Source: Leptothoe kymatousa TAU-MAC 1615 (GTDB lineage Bacteria > Cyanobacteriota > Cyanobacteriia > Phormidesmidales > Phormidesmidaceae). Taken from it: a DNA stretch of 64,000 nucleotides. Below the pieces are notes generated by a model. The model worked only from the letters and a program-made list of their open reading frames with translations. It had not been told where the DNA came from and ran no database searches. Where the stretch lies: NCBI RefSeq assembly GCF_018739865.1, contig NZ_JADOER010000002.1, forward strand, positions 208,859 through 272,858. The letters are read 5' to 3'. Positions 25,303-34,055 of the stretch are shown here, one piece after another. Position 1 is the stretch's first letter. The number at the start of each line of letters is the position of its first letter. The position numbers were made by a program, and so were the translations under genes.

Positions 25303-26448
25303 TTATCCGTTGGCGGCCAAAACAATCAGCCCAATGGCGACTATTGCGATCGCAACTGCCAGGGCAACTTTCCACGCCGCAACAGGTCTTTCCCCCATAA
25401 CCTTACCGGTTTGCGCATTAATCATCACCTGATAGGTTTTGCCCCCATAGCGATAGGTGGCCATCCACAGGGGGAGCAAAATGTGCTTAAAGGTTTCTTG
25501 GGAATAGCTTGTGGCTACCGAGTGAATGCGCTGTTCATCGCCGCCAATATCCGACGTCACATCGCTGCGAATGGTGGTGGCCATCATCGTTTTTGCCTGC
25601 TCAAACCCTTCCTTGACCGGCACTTCATAGCGCTGGGCCTTAAATCCGGCCAGGTATTGGGCGCTGTAGGGCTTTAGCTGCGAGGCTGGTAAATGGGGCC
25701 AAAGCTGTCGCAATTTTGCTTCCCCAATGGCGCGGGTCGCCGGCACCAGCACATCATCAAAAAAACGCGACACTTGCCCTGAGGCAGAATGCCATTGGGT
25801 GTGCAGCACCTCTCGCGTTTCCGTTACCTCCTCACCATCCGCATTGCGGCTGGTGTAGGTTTCCGTTTTGTAATAATGCTCCCCCCGTTCCCCCCGATAG
25901 CGGCTGGCGGTGTGGGCATCGTAGGTCCAGAACGGCAGGTAAATCCCTTCCAGGGCTTGCTTTTGGGCTATGGTTTTGAGCTGCCCCGGCAAAAAAATTG
26001 CCTTCAGGTCTTTCCAGTCCCAGCGAAAGGCCAGCCATGCCCGTAGATTTTTTAACGCCACCTTACGGCCCACTTGAAACGGCACTAACCCAGATGGGGC
26101 CAGGGTGGGGTCAGCCGGTTGGCTATTTTGGGTCACAATGCTGGTGGCACAAAACGGGCACTTGCCCGCCACATCCGGTGGTTCAAAGGTAATTACCGCC
26201 CGACAGCCGGGGCAGCTTACCTCCTGGGCGGTGGTGGCTAGCTGAGCAATTTGGGTGCGGTTGGTGTGGATAAATGCGGCGAGGTCATGTTCCTGGAGCG
26301 TCGCCCTCAGCTTGGTGGCCGTTACTTCGGGCATCGCCTCTTCACGGCCACAGTAAGGACATTGCAGCTGGCCCAAATCTGGGTTAAAGGCCATGTCAGC
26401 CTTGCAGCCAGGACACTGGTATTGATTGACAGATGCCGTCTGCTCCAT
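25303..26448 (-). CDS. Zinc-ribbon membrane protein (YdjG-like)
   Basis: A 381-residue protein with two N-terminal zinc ribbons (CPGCKADMAFNPDLGQLQCPYC and CPGCRAVITFEPPDVAGKCPFC), a central region with YLPFWTYDAHTASRYRGERG, and one C-terminal helix (VALAVAIAIVAIGLIVLAA). Such proteins are often mislabelled as primosomal N' helicase-like, but no helicase motif is present. It is 62 bp downstream of an SPFH/GYF_2 gene on the same strand, the pairing seen in the Bacillus ydjFGHI operon, where YdjG and YdjH form a membrane site that recruits a PspA-type protein. Confidence 0.75.
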   Translation of the reverse strand: MEQTASVNQYQCPGCKADMAFNPDLGQLQCPYCGREEAMPEVTATKLRATLQEHDLAAFIHTNRTQIAQLATTAQEVSCPGCRAVITFEPPDVAGKCPFCATSIVTQNSQPADPTLAPSGLVPFQVGRKVALKNLRAWLAFRWDWKDLKAIFLPGQLKTIAQKQALEGIYLPFWTYDAHTASRYRGERGEHYYKTETYTSRNADGEEVTETREVLHTQWHSASGQVSRFFDDVLVPATRAIGEAKLRQLWPHLPASQLKPYSAQYLAGFKAQRYEVPVKEGFEQAKTMMATTIRSDVTSDIGGDEQRIHSVATSYSQETFKHILLPLWMATYRYGGKTYQVMINAQTGKVMGERPVAAWKVALAVAIAIVAIGLIVLAANG

Positions 26449-26510
26449 GGGGAGTGAAATAAAAAAACAAAATTTTTAAGGGGCCATGCTCCCTGGGCGC
26501 AGGGGGCTAA

Positions 26511-27617
26511 TTAAGCGGCGGGTGGTGGCGGTGGCGGCAGGGTGCTCAGCAACGCCTGCAGTTCTGGCACCGTATTGGCGGGTTGCCAGCTAGCCATGCC
26601 CTGTTTCCAAACATTCGATTGGGTAGTGAGGCCATTGGCCAGCAGCTGATCTTGGCCATAGGGGCCAAAGTTTTGCCCGTCGCGGGTGATATACCAGGCG
26701 GCGGCGGGCATGGGCGGTGGCGGTGCGGCGGGCGCGGCGGGTGCAGCGGGCGCGGCGGGCGCCTGGGGGTTCATGGCATTGGCGATTTGTTGGCCCATGG
26801 CAATGCCCACACCCAGGTCCAGTCCGGGGCTGGCGCCCCCAGGATTTTTGGCCGACTGTTCGACGGCGTTGGCCGCTTGGTATTGGGTGTATTGCTGCAT
26901 ATTGCCCAAAATGCCAATGGAGGCCCGTTTATCGAGGGCGGCTTCCACTTCGGGCGGCAGAGAAATATTTTCGATTAATAGCTGTTTGAGCTCTAGACCA
27001 AACTGCTCCATTTGGGGCTGCATGGTGGTGCGGATTTGTTCCCCCATGATTTGGTAGTTAGCCGCCAGATCAAATAGGGGTGTTTGATCTTGACCCACGC
27101 TGCTAGCAAAGGCCGATACGATCATGTTGCGCAGCTGATCGCTAATCTCGTCGGTTTGGAAAAGGCCGTCGGTGCTAATCAGCTGTTCTAGTAGGGTGCG
27201 GGCATTGTTCACCCGCATGGTGTAGGTGCCGTAGGCCCGCAGCCGCACCGGACCCAGTTCGGGATCGCGAATGGTGATGGGGTTGGCCGTACCCCATTTG
27301 AGGTTGGTGAAAATTTTGGTGTTGAAGAAATAAACCTCGGCTTTAAACGGAGAATTAAAGCCATATTTCCAGCCCATCAATGTCGTCAGGACGGGCATGT
27401 TTTTGGTGTCTAGGCGGTGGCGGCCCGGTTCATAAATATCGGCGACTTGGCCTTCGCCGACGAGGATGGCAACTTGGCCGGGGCGAACGGTGAGTTGAGC
27501 CCCCATTTTGATTTCATTTTGAAATCGCTCAAAGCGATAGGCAATGGTATCTTGCGACGGGTCGAGCCATTCAATAATGTCGATAAATTCGGCTCGAACT
27601 TTCTCAAATAATCCCAC
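26511..27617 (-). CDS. SPFH-domain (YdjI-like) protein with C-terminal GYF_2 domain
   Basis: A 368-residue protein. Residues about 1-240 match the virion-core/YdjI type of SPFH protein (VRAEFIDIIEWLDPSQDTIAYRF, GQVAILVGEGQVADIYEPGRH, TNLKWGTANPITIRDPE). An Ala-Pro-rich linker follows, then a GYF_2 domain near the end (WYITRDGQNFGPYGQDQLL ... WKQGMASWQPA), a peptide-binding module. No membrane helix is seen. Probably forms a unit with the downstream zinc-ribbon gene for membrane-stress handling; this is inferred from the B. subtilis ydj operon. Confidence 0.82.
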   Translation of the reverse strand: MGLFEKVRAEFIDIIEWLDPSQDTIAYRFERFQNEIKMGAQLTVRPGQVAILVGEGQVADIYEPGRHRLDTKNMPVLTTLMGWKYGFNSPFKAEVYFFNTKIFTNLKWGTANPITIRDPELGPVRLRAYGTYTMRVNNARTLLEQLISTDGLFQTDEISDQLRNMIVSAFASSVGQDQTPLFDLAANYQIMGEQIRTTMQPQMEQFGLELKQLLIENISLPPEVEAALDKRASIGILGNMQQYTQYQAANAVEQSAKNPGGASPGLDLGVGIAMGQQIANAMNPQAPAAPAAPAAPAAPPPPMPAAAWYITRDGQNFGPYGQDQLLANGLTTQSNVWKQGMASWQPANTVPELQALLSTLPPPPPPAA

Positions 27618-27764
27618 TGGTACTCTCTCCGGAGGTCTTGTCTAGGGTTAACCTAAGCATGCCCACGGTATGGGGCGTCATCTGGCTAACCGTTATGGAA
27701 GTCAATACAGCTTCATGGGGGGCGGTTCCGCAGGAAACATCGGTTTCAGTGCCATTGACTGGGG

Positions 27765-28325
27765 TTAGCCCGCCACTTTTTGTTCCACGCCAAAGCCTAC
27801 CAGACCTAGTTTTTCTAGGGGTTGCCCTGCCGGTGGGCGCAAATAGTTTAGGATGCGGCGAATGCGGGTTTCGGGGTTAATCAGGGTGATGGAATCCACC
27901 GATACCACCCGGGTATAGTTGGTGGTCATCAGCAGTTCCTTGGTGTGGCCATCGAACCGGAAATGGGAAATGATGGGTCGGGCTTCCTCGTAGGCGCGAT
28001 CGCGCAAATAATCTCCTTCTAAGGTGTAGCCAGTTTCACTGTTCACCACAAAGAGTAGGTTCAGCGACTGGGAGACTTTTTCCCCTTTTTCAGACACCGT
28101 ATTAAAGGCCAGGTGGAAGCCCGGTAGCGATGCCAGGTCGCTCACAGCGTCATAACCATTGTCCGTAAGTACTTTGGCCTTTAGGTCTGGCGTTAGGGGC
28201 GAGACTTGAAAATCAGTATGGGAACGCTCGACTTCATTGTGGGTGAGATAGTGGTAAGTGCGTTCTGTTGACCAGCTACCAACACAGTGGTCAAAAAAGG
28301 TATGGAAAACTGAGCGAAGCTCCAT
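27765..28325 (-). CDS. CpeS/CpcS-family phycobiliprotein lyase
   Basis: A 186-residue lipocalin-fold protein beginning MELRSVFHTFFDHCVGSWSTERTYHYL; FFxxxxGxWxxxRTYHYL is the family entry motif, and the spacing of later strands (GYTLEGDYLRDRAYEEARPIISHFRF) agrees. Family members attach bilins to Cys-82-type sites of phycobiliproteins. It is divergent from cpcT with a 223-bp gap, so the two may share regulation. Which bilin and subunit it serves cannot be read from sequence. Confidence 0.85.
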   Translation of the reverse strand: MELRSVFHTFFDHCVGSWSTERTYHYLTHNEVERSHTDFQVSPLTPDLKAKVLTDNGYDAVSDLASLPGFHLAFNTVSEKGEKVSQSLNLLFVVNSETGYTLEGDYLRDRAYEEARPIISHFRFDGHTKELLMTTNYTRVVSVDSITLINPETRIRRILNYLRPPAGQPLEKLGLVGFGVEQKVAG

Positions 28326-28548
28326 AGCGTTGCGTTCAAAAAGGTAACTAATTTTTTCATGATACGGGGCTGGGTTACGCTAATCGGTTATTCAAGTGCA
28401 TGAATTGGACTGTTTTCATGGGATACAACAGCCCAATTCATCGCCTTCTTTAGTCCCAGAGCGTTGCGCTTGTATAGACCTGCCATGGCGCAGTAACCTA
28501 ATCCCCAGGGTCCTATTTAGGTCGTTTCGTTGGTAAGGTTGTCGTCGT

Positions 28549-29142
28549 ATGTCTCACCCCACAGATGTTTCCACATTGTTGAAATGGATGGCTGCCGACT
28601 TTAGCAACCAAGAGCAAGCCATCGAAAATCCGCCTTTTTTTGCCCATATTCGAGTGTGTATGCGGCCGCTGCCAGCAAATTTTTTAGCGGGTGCATGTTT
28701 GTATTTAGAGCAGGCCTATGACTTTATGTTGGGTCAACCCTACCGGGTGAGGGTGCTGCATTTCCTGCCCAAGGAAGACCATATCCTGTTGGAAAATTAC
28801 AAGTTTGCCGATCAGGAGGCGGTGGTGGGGGCTGGTCGTGATTCAGCAAAATTAGCCACCCTCTCGTCGGCCCAGCTAGAAAAAATGCCGGGGTGCGACA
28901 TGACCGTCCGTTGGTCCGGCCATAGCTTTATTGGCAAGGTCGTCCCCGGTAAGCACTGCCTGGTGGAACGCAAGGGCAAAATGAGCTACCTGGACAATGA
29001 ATTTGAAATCACTGACGACAAATTAATTAGCTACGACCGAGGCCGTGACCTGGAAACCGACGAACTGCTGTGGGGCTCCATTGCAGGACCGTTTGAGTTT
29101 GTAAAACGCCAGCGGTTTGATAACGAAGTGGTTGTTTCCTAA
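28549..29142 (+). CDS. cpcT: Phycocyanobilin lyase CpcT
   Basis: A 197-residue protein of the CpcT/CpeT family, which attaches phycocyanobilin to Cys-153 of phycocyanin beta. It begins with the family pattern LLKWMAADFSNQEQAIENPPFFAHIRVCMRPLP, then LYLEQAYDFMLGQPYRVRVL and GCDMTVRWSGHSFIGKVVPGKHC. Length is normal. The presence of this and the divergent CpeS-type gene shows the host makes phycobilisomes. The T-type assignment as CpcT rather than CpeT is from the close match of the N-terminal third. Confidence 0.92.
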   Translation: MSHPTDVSTLLKWMAADFSNQEQAIENPPFFAHIRVCMRPLPANFLAGACLYLEQAYDFMLGQPYRVRVLHFLPKEDHILLENYKFADQEAVVGAGRDSAKLATLSSAQLEKMPGCDMTVRWSGHSFIGKVVPGKHCLVERKGKMSYLDNEFEITDDKLISYDRGRDLETDELLWGSIAGPFEFVKRQRFDNEVVVS

Positions 29143-29236
29143 CCGACAACAGTCGCTTTTTTCGCCAAGATAAATTCCAGAAAAGCAAAGGTGGTCGCGG
29201 TATCAAATCAGCAGGGCAAGCTGCTGGGCGATAACA

Positions 29237-29689
29237 CTAATGCATGGCATCGACAAAGTCGGCCTGCTGGTCCCGAGGAATGGGCCAGTCTTCGTTTTCG
29301 CCACCGATATATACCTGTTTGATTGCAATATAGTCCTTGCTGAACTGTTGCAGGGTATTGATCAGGACGTCTAGGGCAACGGCATCTGTGGTGCCTAAAT
29401 CAAACCAGCACCGGGCCCAGGTCCCTTGGAACTGGACTTCAGACATATTGTGCATCACCGACATGAGACTATCCGACGCTGCATCGTTGTCGTAGTCCAT
29501 GTAGCTGATGGCATGGCCGCCATCTTGAACCTGGAGGTTTTCCGCATTGAAGCCGCCGAGTTTACCGAGGAAAAACCACGAGTCAAAAATTTCTTCAACG
29601 TATTGTTGTTCCATGGTGGATGGCACGTTGTCCAGCTCTAGCCAGATCCAGATATTGAAGAAGTCGCACTCGCGAAAGCGAATTTCCAT
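29237..29689 (-). CDS. DUF3531 family protein
   Basis: A 150-residue soluble protein conserved in cyanobacteria and plastids, MEIRFRECDFFNIWIWLELDN ... EIFDSWFFLGKLGGFNAENLQ ... GTWARCWFDLGTTDAVALDVLINTL. I start it at 29689 because the family begins MEIRFRE; the upstream frame to 29722 adds 11 unlike residues. Function unknown. Divergent from an ABC ATPase gene. Confidence 0.85.
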   Translation of the reverse strand: MEIRFRECDFFNIWIWLELDNVPSTMEQQYVEEIFDSWFFLGKLGGFNAENLQVQDGGHAISYMDYDNDAASDSLMSVMHNMSEVQFQGTWARCWFDLGTTDAVALDVLINTLQQFSKDYIAIKQVYIGGENEDWPIPRDQQADFVDAMH

Positions 29690-29808
29690 AGTTGAGGTCT
29701 GAGGTTTTCGGTTATTTAGCATAGCAAGTCCCTAGGCTGTCCGTTCGTTATCAATCTGTTTCCTAAAACATTGGCTATAGTGTGGGATGGTCACTATGCT
29801 CTTCGTTG

Positions 29809-30453
29809 ATGCTCACCCTTGATAATGTTTCGTATCATCCGGCTGCTGCGATCGCGCCGATTCTCAAGCAAATTTCTTTCAAACTAGAGCCCAAAAAAAT
29901 GGGCCTCATTGTTGGCCCTAGCGGTTCAGGCAAAAGCACGCTCTTGGAAATTTTGTCCGGGTTAGTGGCTCCGTCGAAAGGTCGTCTCTATTGGCGCGAG
30001 CAGGAACTACAGCCAGAGATGTTGCAGCAGCTGGCGGGGCTAGTATTTCAGTTTCCAGAGCGTCATTTTTGTGGCCACACAGTTTTAGAAGAACTCCGTG
30101 TCGGCCACCCAGAGCTAGGGTCGGAGCAGGTGACTAAAACCCTTGAGTCAGTGGGCTTAGGGGCTATTTCCCTGCAAACGCCTCCCCACGCCCTCAGCGG
30201 TGGTCAGCAGCGGCGCTTAGCCCTGGCGGTGCAGTTGATTCGTCAGCCCTATCTGTTGTTGCTAGATGAGCCCACAGCGGGATTGGACTGGTCGATGAAA
30301 CAGCAGCTCATTAGTTTGCTAGCGGAATTAAAAAAGAATTGGAGTTTGCTGATCGTGTCCCACGATGCCCGTGATTTGGCCCATCTGGCAGACTACTGTT
30401 GGACCCTACAAAATGGAGAACTGCTAACGCAATCATTAGATCCCGTTGCCTAG
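29809..30453 (+). CDS. ABC transporter ATP-binding protein (ECF/CbiO-like)
   Basis: A 214-residue ATPase from the ATG at 29809 (MLTLDNVSYHPAAA). Walker A GPSGSGKST, Q-loop region LVFQFPERHFCGHTV (the FQxPExxxxxxTV pattern typical of energy-coupling-factor ATPases), signature LSGGQQRRLALAVQL, Walker B LLLLDEPTAGLD and switch His VSHDARDL. No transmembrane partner is adjacent. Its last 13 codons and stop are repeated directly behind it (30454-30494). Confidence 0.85.
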   Translation: MLTLDNVSYHPAAAIAPILKQISFKLEPKKMGLIVGPSGSGKSTLLEILSGLVAPSKGRLYWREQELQPEMLQQLAGLVFQFPERHFCGHTVLEELRVGHPELGSEQVTKTLESVGLGAISLQTPPHALSGGQQRRLALAVQLIRQPYLLLLDEPTAGLDWSMKQQLISLLAELKKNWSLLIVSHDARDLAHLADYCWTLQNGELLTQSLDPVA

Positions 30454-30494
30454 ATGGAGAACTGCTAACGCAATCGTTAGATCCCGTTGCCTAG
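30413..30494. repeat. 41-bp tandem duplication at the 3' end of the ABC gene
   Basis: 30413-30453 and 30454-30494 are identical except for one base (CATTAG/CGTTAG). The first copy contains the final codons and stop of the ABC ATPase; the second is non-coding. Confidence 0.9.
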
Positions 30495-30572
30495 GTTGAG
30501 TCCCTTACCCTGTATTGTTTTGGGATGGCATGATTAAAGCCAACGCGGGGACGCATCCCAGGGAGTAAGACC

Positions 30573-31328
30573 ATGGCCGAAACCATAGCTCAGCAATTGC
30601 CAGTAAATGGTGAAATTTGGCATCAAACTTTGCAGTGGCAGCCCTCTGAGTCGCAGCAAGCTTTGTTTGCCCGCGTCTATCAAGGGATTGTTGAAGCCAA
30701 TCGCCAAGTCAATTTAACCCGCATCACTGAACCCGCTGAATTTTGGGAAAAACATCTGTGGGACTCCCTCAGTGGGTTGGCCCCTTGGTTTGAACCGGAA
30801 AAGCCGGAGTGGCTCCCCACGGTTAAACGGATGATTGATATTGGTACCGGCGGTGGATTTCCAGGGGTGCCAGTTGCGATCGCACGTCCCACCTGGGACA
30901 TCACCCTGCTAGATTCCACCCGCAAAAAAATCGCATTTTTAGAAACCCTCTGCCAGCAGCTTGATCTGAGCAACACCTCATTTGTGGCCGATCGCGCAGA
31001 ATCTGTGGGGCGCGATCCGGCCCACCGAGCCCAGTACGATCTAGCCATGGTGAGGGCGGTGGGGCCGGCCTCTACCTGTGCCGAATATGCCTTGCCCCTA
31101 TTGAAGAAAAGCGGTTTTGCCGTTTTATTTCGCGGCCAGTGGACCGATGAAGAAGAAGAGCTATTTATGGGGGCACTGGATACCCTGGGTGGGGAGCTAG
31201 TGGCCATTTGCCCTTGGGAAACGCCACTGAGTCAGGGGAAACGCCACTGTTTGTATGTGAAAAAAATAGAGAAAACCGATAAGGAATTTCCCAGACAAAT
31301 AGGCATGCCTGCTAAGCATCCCCTATAA
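30573..31328 (+). CDS. rsmG: 16S rRNA (guanine-N7) methyltransferase RsmG
   Basis: A 251-residue SAM-dependent methyltransferase (GidB) that modifies G527 of 16S rRNA. Motifs: NLTRITEPAEFWEKHLWDSL, the SAM loop MIDIGTGGGFPGVPVAI, LLDSTRKKIAFLE, and the catalytic-region VRAVGPASTCAEYALPLLK. The C-terminal 20 residues extend past the family core. Start ATG is preceded by GGGAG at 30562-30566. Same strand as the ABC ATPase with a 119-bp gap. Confidence 0.95.
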   Translation: MAETIAQQLPVNGEIWHQTLQWQPSESQQALFARVYQGIVEANRQVNLTRITEPAEFWEKHLWDSLSGLAPWFEPEKPEWLPTVKRMIDIGTGGGFPGVPVAIARPTWDITLLDSTRKKIAFLETLCQQLDLSNTSFVADRAESVGRDPAHRAQYDLAMVRAVGPASTCAEYALPLLKKSGFAVLFRGQWTDEEEELFMGALDTLGGELVAICPWETPLSQGKRHCLYVKKIEKTDKEFPRQIGMPAKHPL

Positions 31329-31392
31329 ATTTGCCCCGTTGGTAAACACATTCACAAACAGGTTGAAGAATTATTTTGCTCTAGCAAAATGC

Positions 31393-31848
31393 TTAGCCAG
31401 AAATCGAATACCTATATCCTTCTTTCTTTTTGGCGATTTCAATATGTAGAGTCGCGTTAATTTTTCTATATTTCTTTCTAAACTTATTTTGTGCGTTTGT
31501 GAGGCCAGGATCACGTTTTGGTGTGCGGTTTCTAGTTGCGATGACAAAACACTGTTTATGAATGTCTTTTCTTTTATTCGCAAGTTGCTCTAGTGAGTTA
31601 GCAAGTTGACCGATAGCTTTAACAATTTCACTACCCTTTAATTCGACAAAAACTTGTAAATCTTGATTATCTATCAGAATCAAATAATCACAGCGCTCAC
31701 CGTTTTTTATCAAACAGCCATCTACTTGATAGACGATAACTTCTGTCCTTTTAGGATTTTCGATTGAAAATTTACTTTTCTTTTCTGCAAGAGCAATTTT
31801 AGGATCCTTACTCTTCTTGAAAATACAATCCTCAGCCAGCCTTTGCAT
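31393..31848 (-). CDS. Putative PD-(D/E)XK nuclease-fold partner protein
   Basis: A 151-residue basic protein. The motif CDYLILIDNQDLQVFVELKGSE (about residues 54-75) has the Asp, then hydrophobic strand and ExK of PD-(D/E)XK nucleases. Surrounding AAA gene 31832-33145 overlaps its start by 17 bp in the same direction, so they are almost certainly co-translated. The C-terminal part is Lys/Arg-rich and could bind nucleic acid. AT-rich codon use contrasts with rsmG and tatC on either side. I know of no exact name for this family; nuclease function is inferred. Confidence 0.6.
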   Translation of the reverse strand: MQRLAEDCIFKKSKDPKIALAEKKSKFSIENPKRTEVIVYQVDGCLIKNGERCDYLILIDNQDLQVFVELKGSEIVKAIGQLANSLEQLANKRKDIHKQCFVIATRNRTPKRDPGLTNAQNKFRKKYRKINATLHIEIAKKKEGYRYSISG

Positions 31849-33145
31849 AAAATTCTTCGCTTAGTAAGTCCAGAACACTATCAAATTCTGAGCCAATTTC
31901 GTCAGATACTTCATCAATTTGAGATGCACTAATCAACCCAGTCTCTGGATCTAAAATTGAAAGGCACTGAGCATTATCTAAAGAGTAGACAGCAATTTCA
32001 TCGTGATTTAAGGCTTTGAAAGCTGGCACTATTTTATTAGCTTTCTCAATAATGTCTGGCCTGTTGATAGCTTTTGAGTATAGCTCTCCTGCCTGTAAAA
32101 GATTATTGATAGCAGTGAGAATATATGGACTATGCGTTGTGATAAAAAAATCTGATTGGCTTTCTCTATATTTAAATGCTGTGGCAATGAGTTCTACAAT
32201 TTTTTTCTGAGTACTTGGAAATACATGAGCCTCAGGTTCTTCTATATAAATAGAGTTTTTTTGATTAAAGCTAGTTTTGGAACCTACTAAAGCCGCCAAT
32301 GTAAGTACAAGAGGCAAGGTTTCTTGTTGTCCAGAAGAAGCTTCTGAAATTCGGACCTTTCTCTTATCTTTATGAACTAAAAAATCTAAATTATCTTCCT
32401 GGATATATTTGCTAGATAAAATTTCATCAATCAGCTCTTTGATACTTGCATGGGCAAGATCATTACTCTCTGAAAAGACTTCATAAAAAGTACCTCTAAA
32501 ACGCTTTATTCGTTCATAAAAAGCTCCGAATCTTTGAATTAAAGGATCGAATGATTGATTGTCTATTAATAATGAAAAATAATTCTCTTGAAGGATTGAA
32601 AAAATACTTCGTGAAGCCGGTATGAAAATTTGGTTTATTGGTATTCTTCCTTCGGAGTGACTTCCCAAAGTATTGATTAAGGTTTGAGGCGCTAAACGCT
32701 CAGACTCCCATGATTCCAGTGGGCTATTTTGTATGCTGTCAATAGCTTTCGCAACAATCTGGTAGCTTCGATTCTGTATTGCAATAGTTTCTCTGTGAAA
32801 ATCACCATAGTTCAGGTTAATAGCCTGTTTATCCTGACTAGAGCGTGTAACTTTTAGGAAGTCCTTGGTAGTTCTATAGGTAATCTCGAAAGCCTCATTT
32901 CCCCATGAACTAGCAGGAAAATATTCTCTGAATGTTTGGCAATAGTTTGGAACTAATTGCTCAATGGCTTTTCTGCTAACAATGAAGTCAACAATATGTC
33001 GATTGAAGTGACGAAAATAGAAAAGTAATTTTGCGCAAATACTTTTACCACTAGCTTGAGGGCCAATAAGCACAGTAATTGGCTTGATTTCTATTTCTAG
33101 AAATTTAATGCCGCCAAAATTTTTAATCGTTAGGGTTTCAGTCAC
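31832..33145 (-). CDS. AAA (AAA_15/AAA_21, OLD-like) ATPase
   Basis: A 437-residue ATPase of the ABC-like/SMC-like class found in OLD, Gabija, Septu and PARIS systems. Residues 1-40 have MTETLTIKNFGGIKFLEIEIKPITVLIGPQASGKS, the usual start with Walker A. A coiled or helical middle follows, then the signature VRISEASSGQQETLPLVLTLAAL, Walker B SIYIEEPEAHVFP and the FFITTHSPYILTAINNLL His switch. No TOPRIM domain is attached; the partner is the overlapping small nuclease-like gene. AT-rich, unlike its neighbours, so probably acquired. Confidence 0.85.
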   Translation of the reverse strand: MTETLTIKNFGGIKFLEIEIKPITVLIGPQASGKSICAKLLFYFRHFNRHIVDFIVSRKAIEQLVPNYCQTFREYFPASSWGNEAFEITYRTTKDFLKVTRSSQDKQAINLNYGDFHRETIAIQNRSYQIVAKAIDSIQNSPLESWESERLAPQTLINTLGSHSEGRIPINQIFIPASRSIFSILQENYFSLLIDNQSFDPLIQRFGAFYERIKRFRGTFYEVFSESNDLAHASIKELIDEILSSKYIQEDNLDFLVHKDKRKVRISEASSGQQETLPLVLTLAALVGSKTSFNQKNSIYIEEPEAHVFPSTQKKIVELIATAFKYRESQSDFFITTHSPYILTAINNLLQAGELYSKAINRPDIIEKANKIVPAFKALNHDEIAVYSLDNAQCLSILDPETGLISASQIDEVSDEIGSEFDSVLDLLSEEFYAKAG

Positions 33146-33191
33146 TTGATTTCTACACCTCTAACGTTGCTAGCCATGATACGGGAACCGA

Positions 33192-33956
33192 CTATTTACC
33201 AATGGCCTTGACCATAAAGATGCCGCCAAAGTACAGGAATAGGACGGCTCCAGCTAGTAGGCTCTGGGTAATCGGATCCGTAGACGGGGTGAGCACTGCC
33301 CCCAGCACCACCGCCCCTAGCATCACATAGCGCCAGCCCTTGAGCATCACTTCAGATCCAACGATATTTAGCAGACCCAGCAATAGCTGGATCACTGGAA
33401 TCTGAAACGCTAGTCCTGTGCTAAACAGCAGCAGCAGCACAAACTCAAAGTAGCGGTCAATGGACCAAAGCTGCTCAACGACGCCTTCGCCATAGTTGAT
33501 AAAGAAATTGAGGGCCGCTGGAATCAGGGCGATGTAGGCAAAGCCAATGCCTGCCACAAATAGCACGCTGGAGCCCAATACAATTGGCCCCAATAAGCGC
33601 CGTTCCCGGCGGGTTAACCCTGGTAAAACAAATAGGGCAATTTGGTACAGGATAAATGGGCTAGCGACTAAAATGCCGCTGTAGCCAGCTACCTTAATCG
33701 ATACAAAGAAATATTCCCCGGGGGAAAGCTGTAGGAATTTTGCCCCTTGGGCCGGAATTTCCAATAGCTCAACGATGCGGTTGACGAAGCAGAAACACCC
33801 AATAACCCCCACTAATACACCAATTAGTGAGTAGAAAATACGCAAACGTAGCTCTTCGAGATGGTCGAAGAGGGACATTTCTAGCTCATCGGGCAGCTCA
33901 TTCAGGTAGTCGTCTTGCTGCTCGGTAGACTCTACCGTCTCTAGGTTGGACGTCAT
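33192..33956 (-). CDS. tatC: Twin-arginine translocase subunit TatC
   Basis: A 254-residue six-helix membrane protein that binds twin-arginine signal peptides. Visible are [23 protein letters not shown] (first helix and the conserved HLEELR), [25 protein letters not shown], and [20 protein letters not shown] cytosolic loop ([14 protein letters not shown]). Later helices are near 130-150, 170-185 and 215-245. An acidic 30-residue N-terminal extension is normal in cyanobacteria. Confidence 0.95.
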   Translation of the reverse strand: MTSNLETVESTEQQDDYLNELPDELEMSLFDHLEELRLRIFYSLIGVLVGVIGCFCFVNRIVELLEIPAQGAKFLQLSPGEYFFVSIKVAGYSGILVASPFILYQIALFVLPGLTRRERRLLGPIVLGSSVLFVAGIGFAYIALIPAALNFFINYGEGVVEQLWSIDRYFEFVLLLLFSTGLAFQIPVIQLLLGLLNIVGSEVMLKGWRYVMLGAVVLGAVLTPSTDPITQSLLAGAVLFLYFGGIFMVKAIGK

Positions 33957-34055
33957 GGGCTATGGTGCCAAATGTTTTGTATCAATATGTTGTTTATTGT
34001 ATCGCTGAGGTTGTCATGCAGCTGCCCAAATCTATCCATTGGGTGGGGCCGCTCA

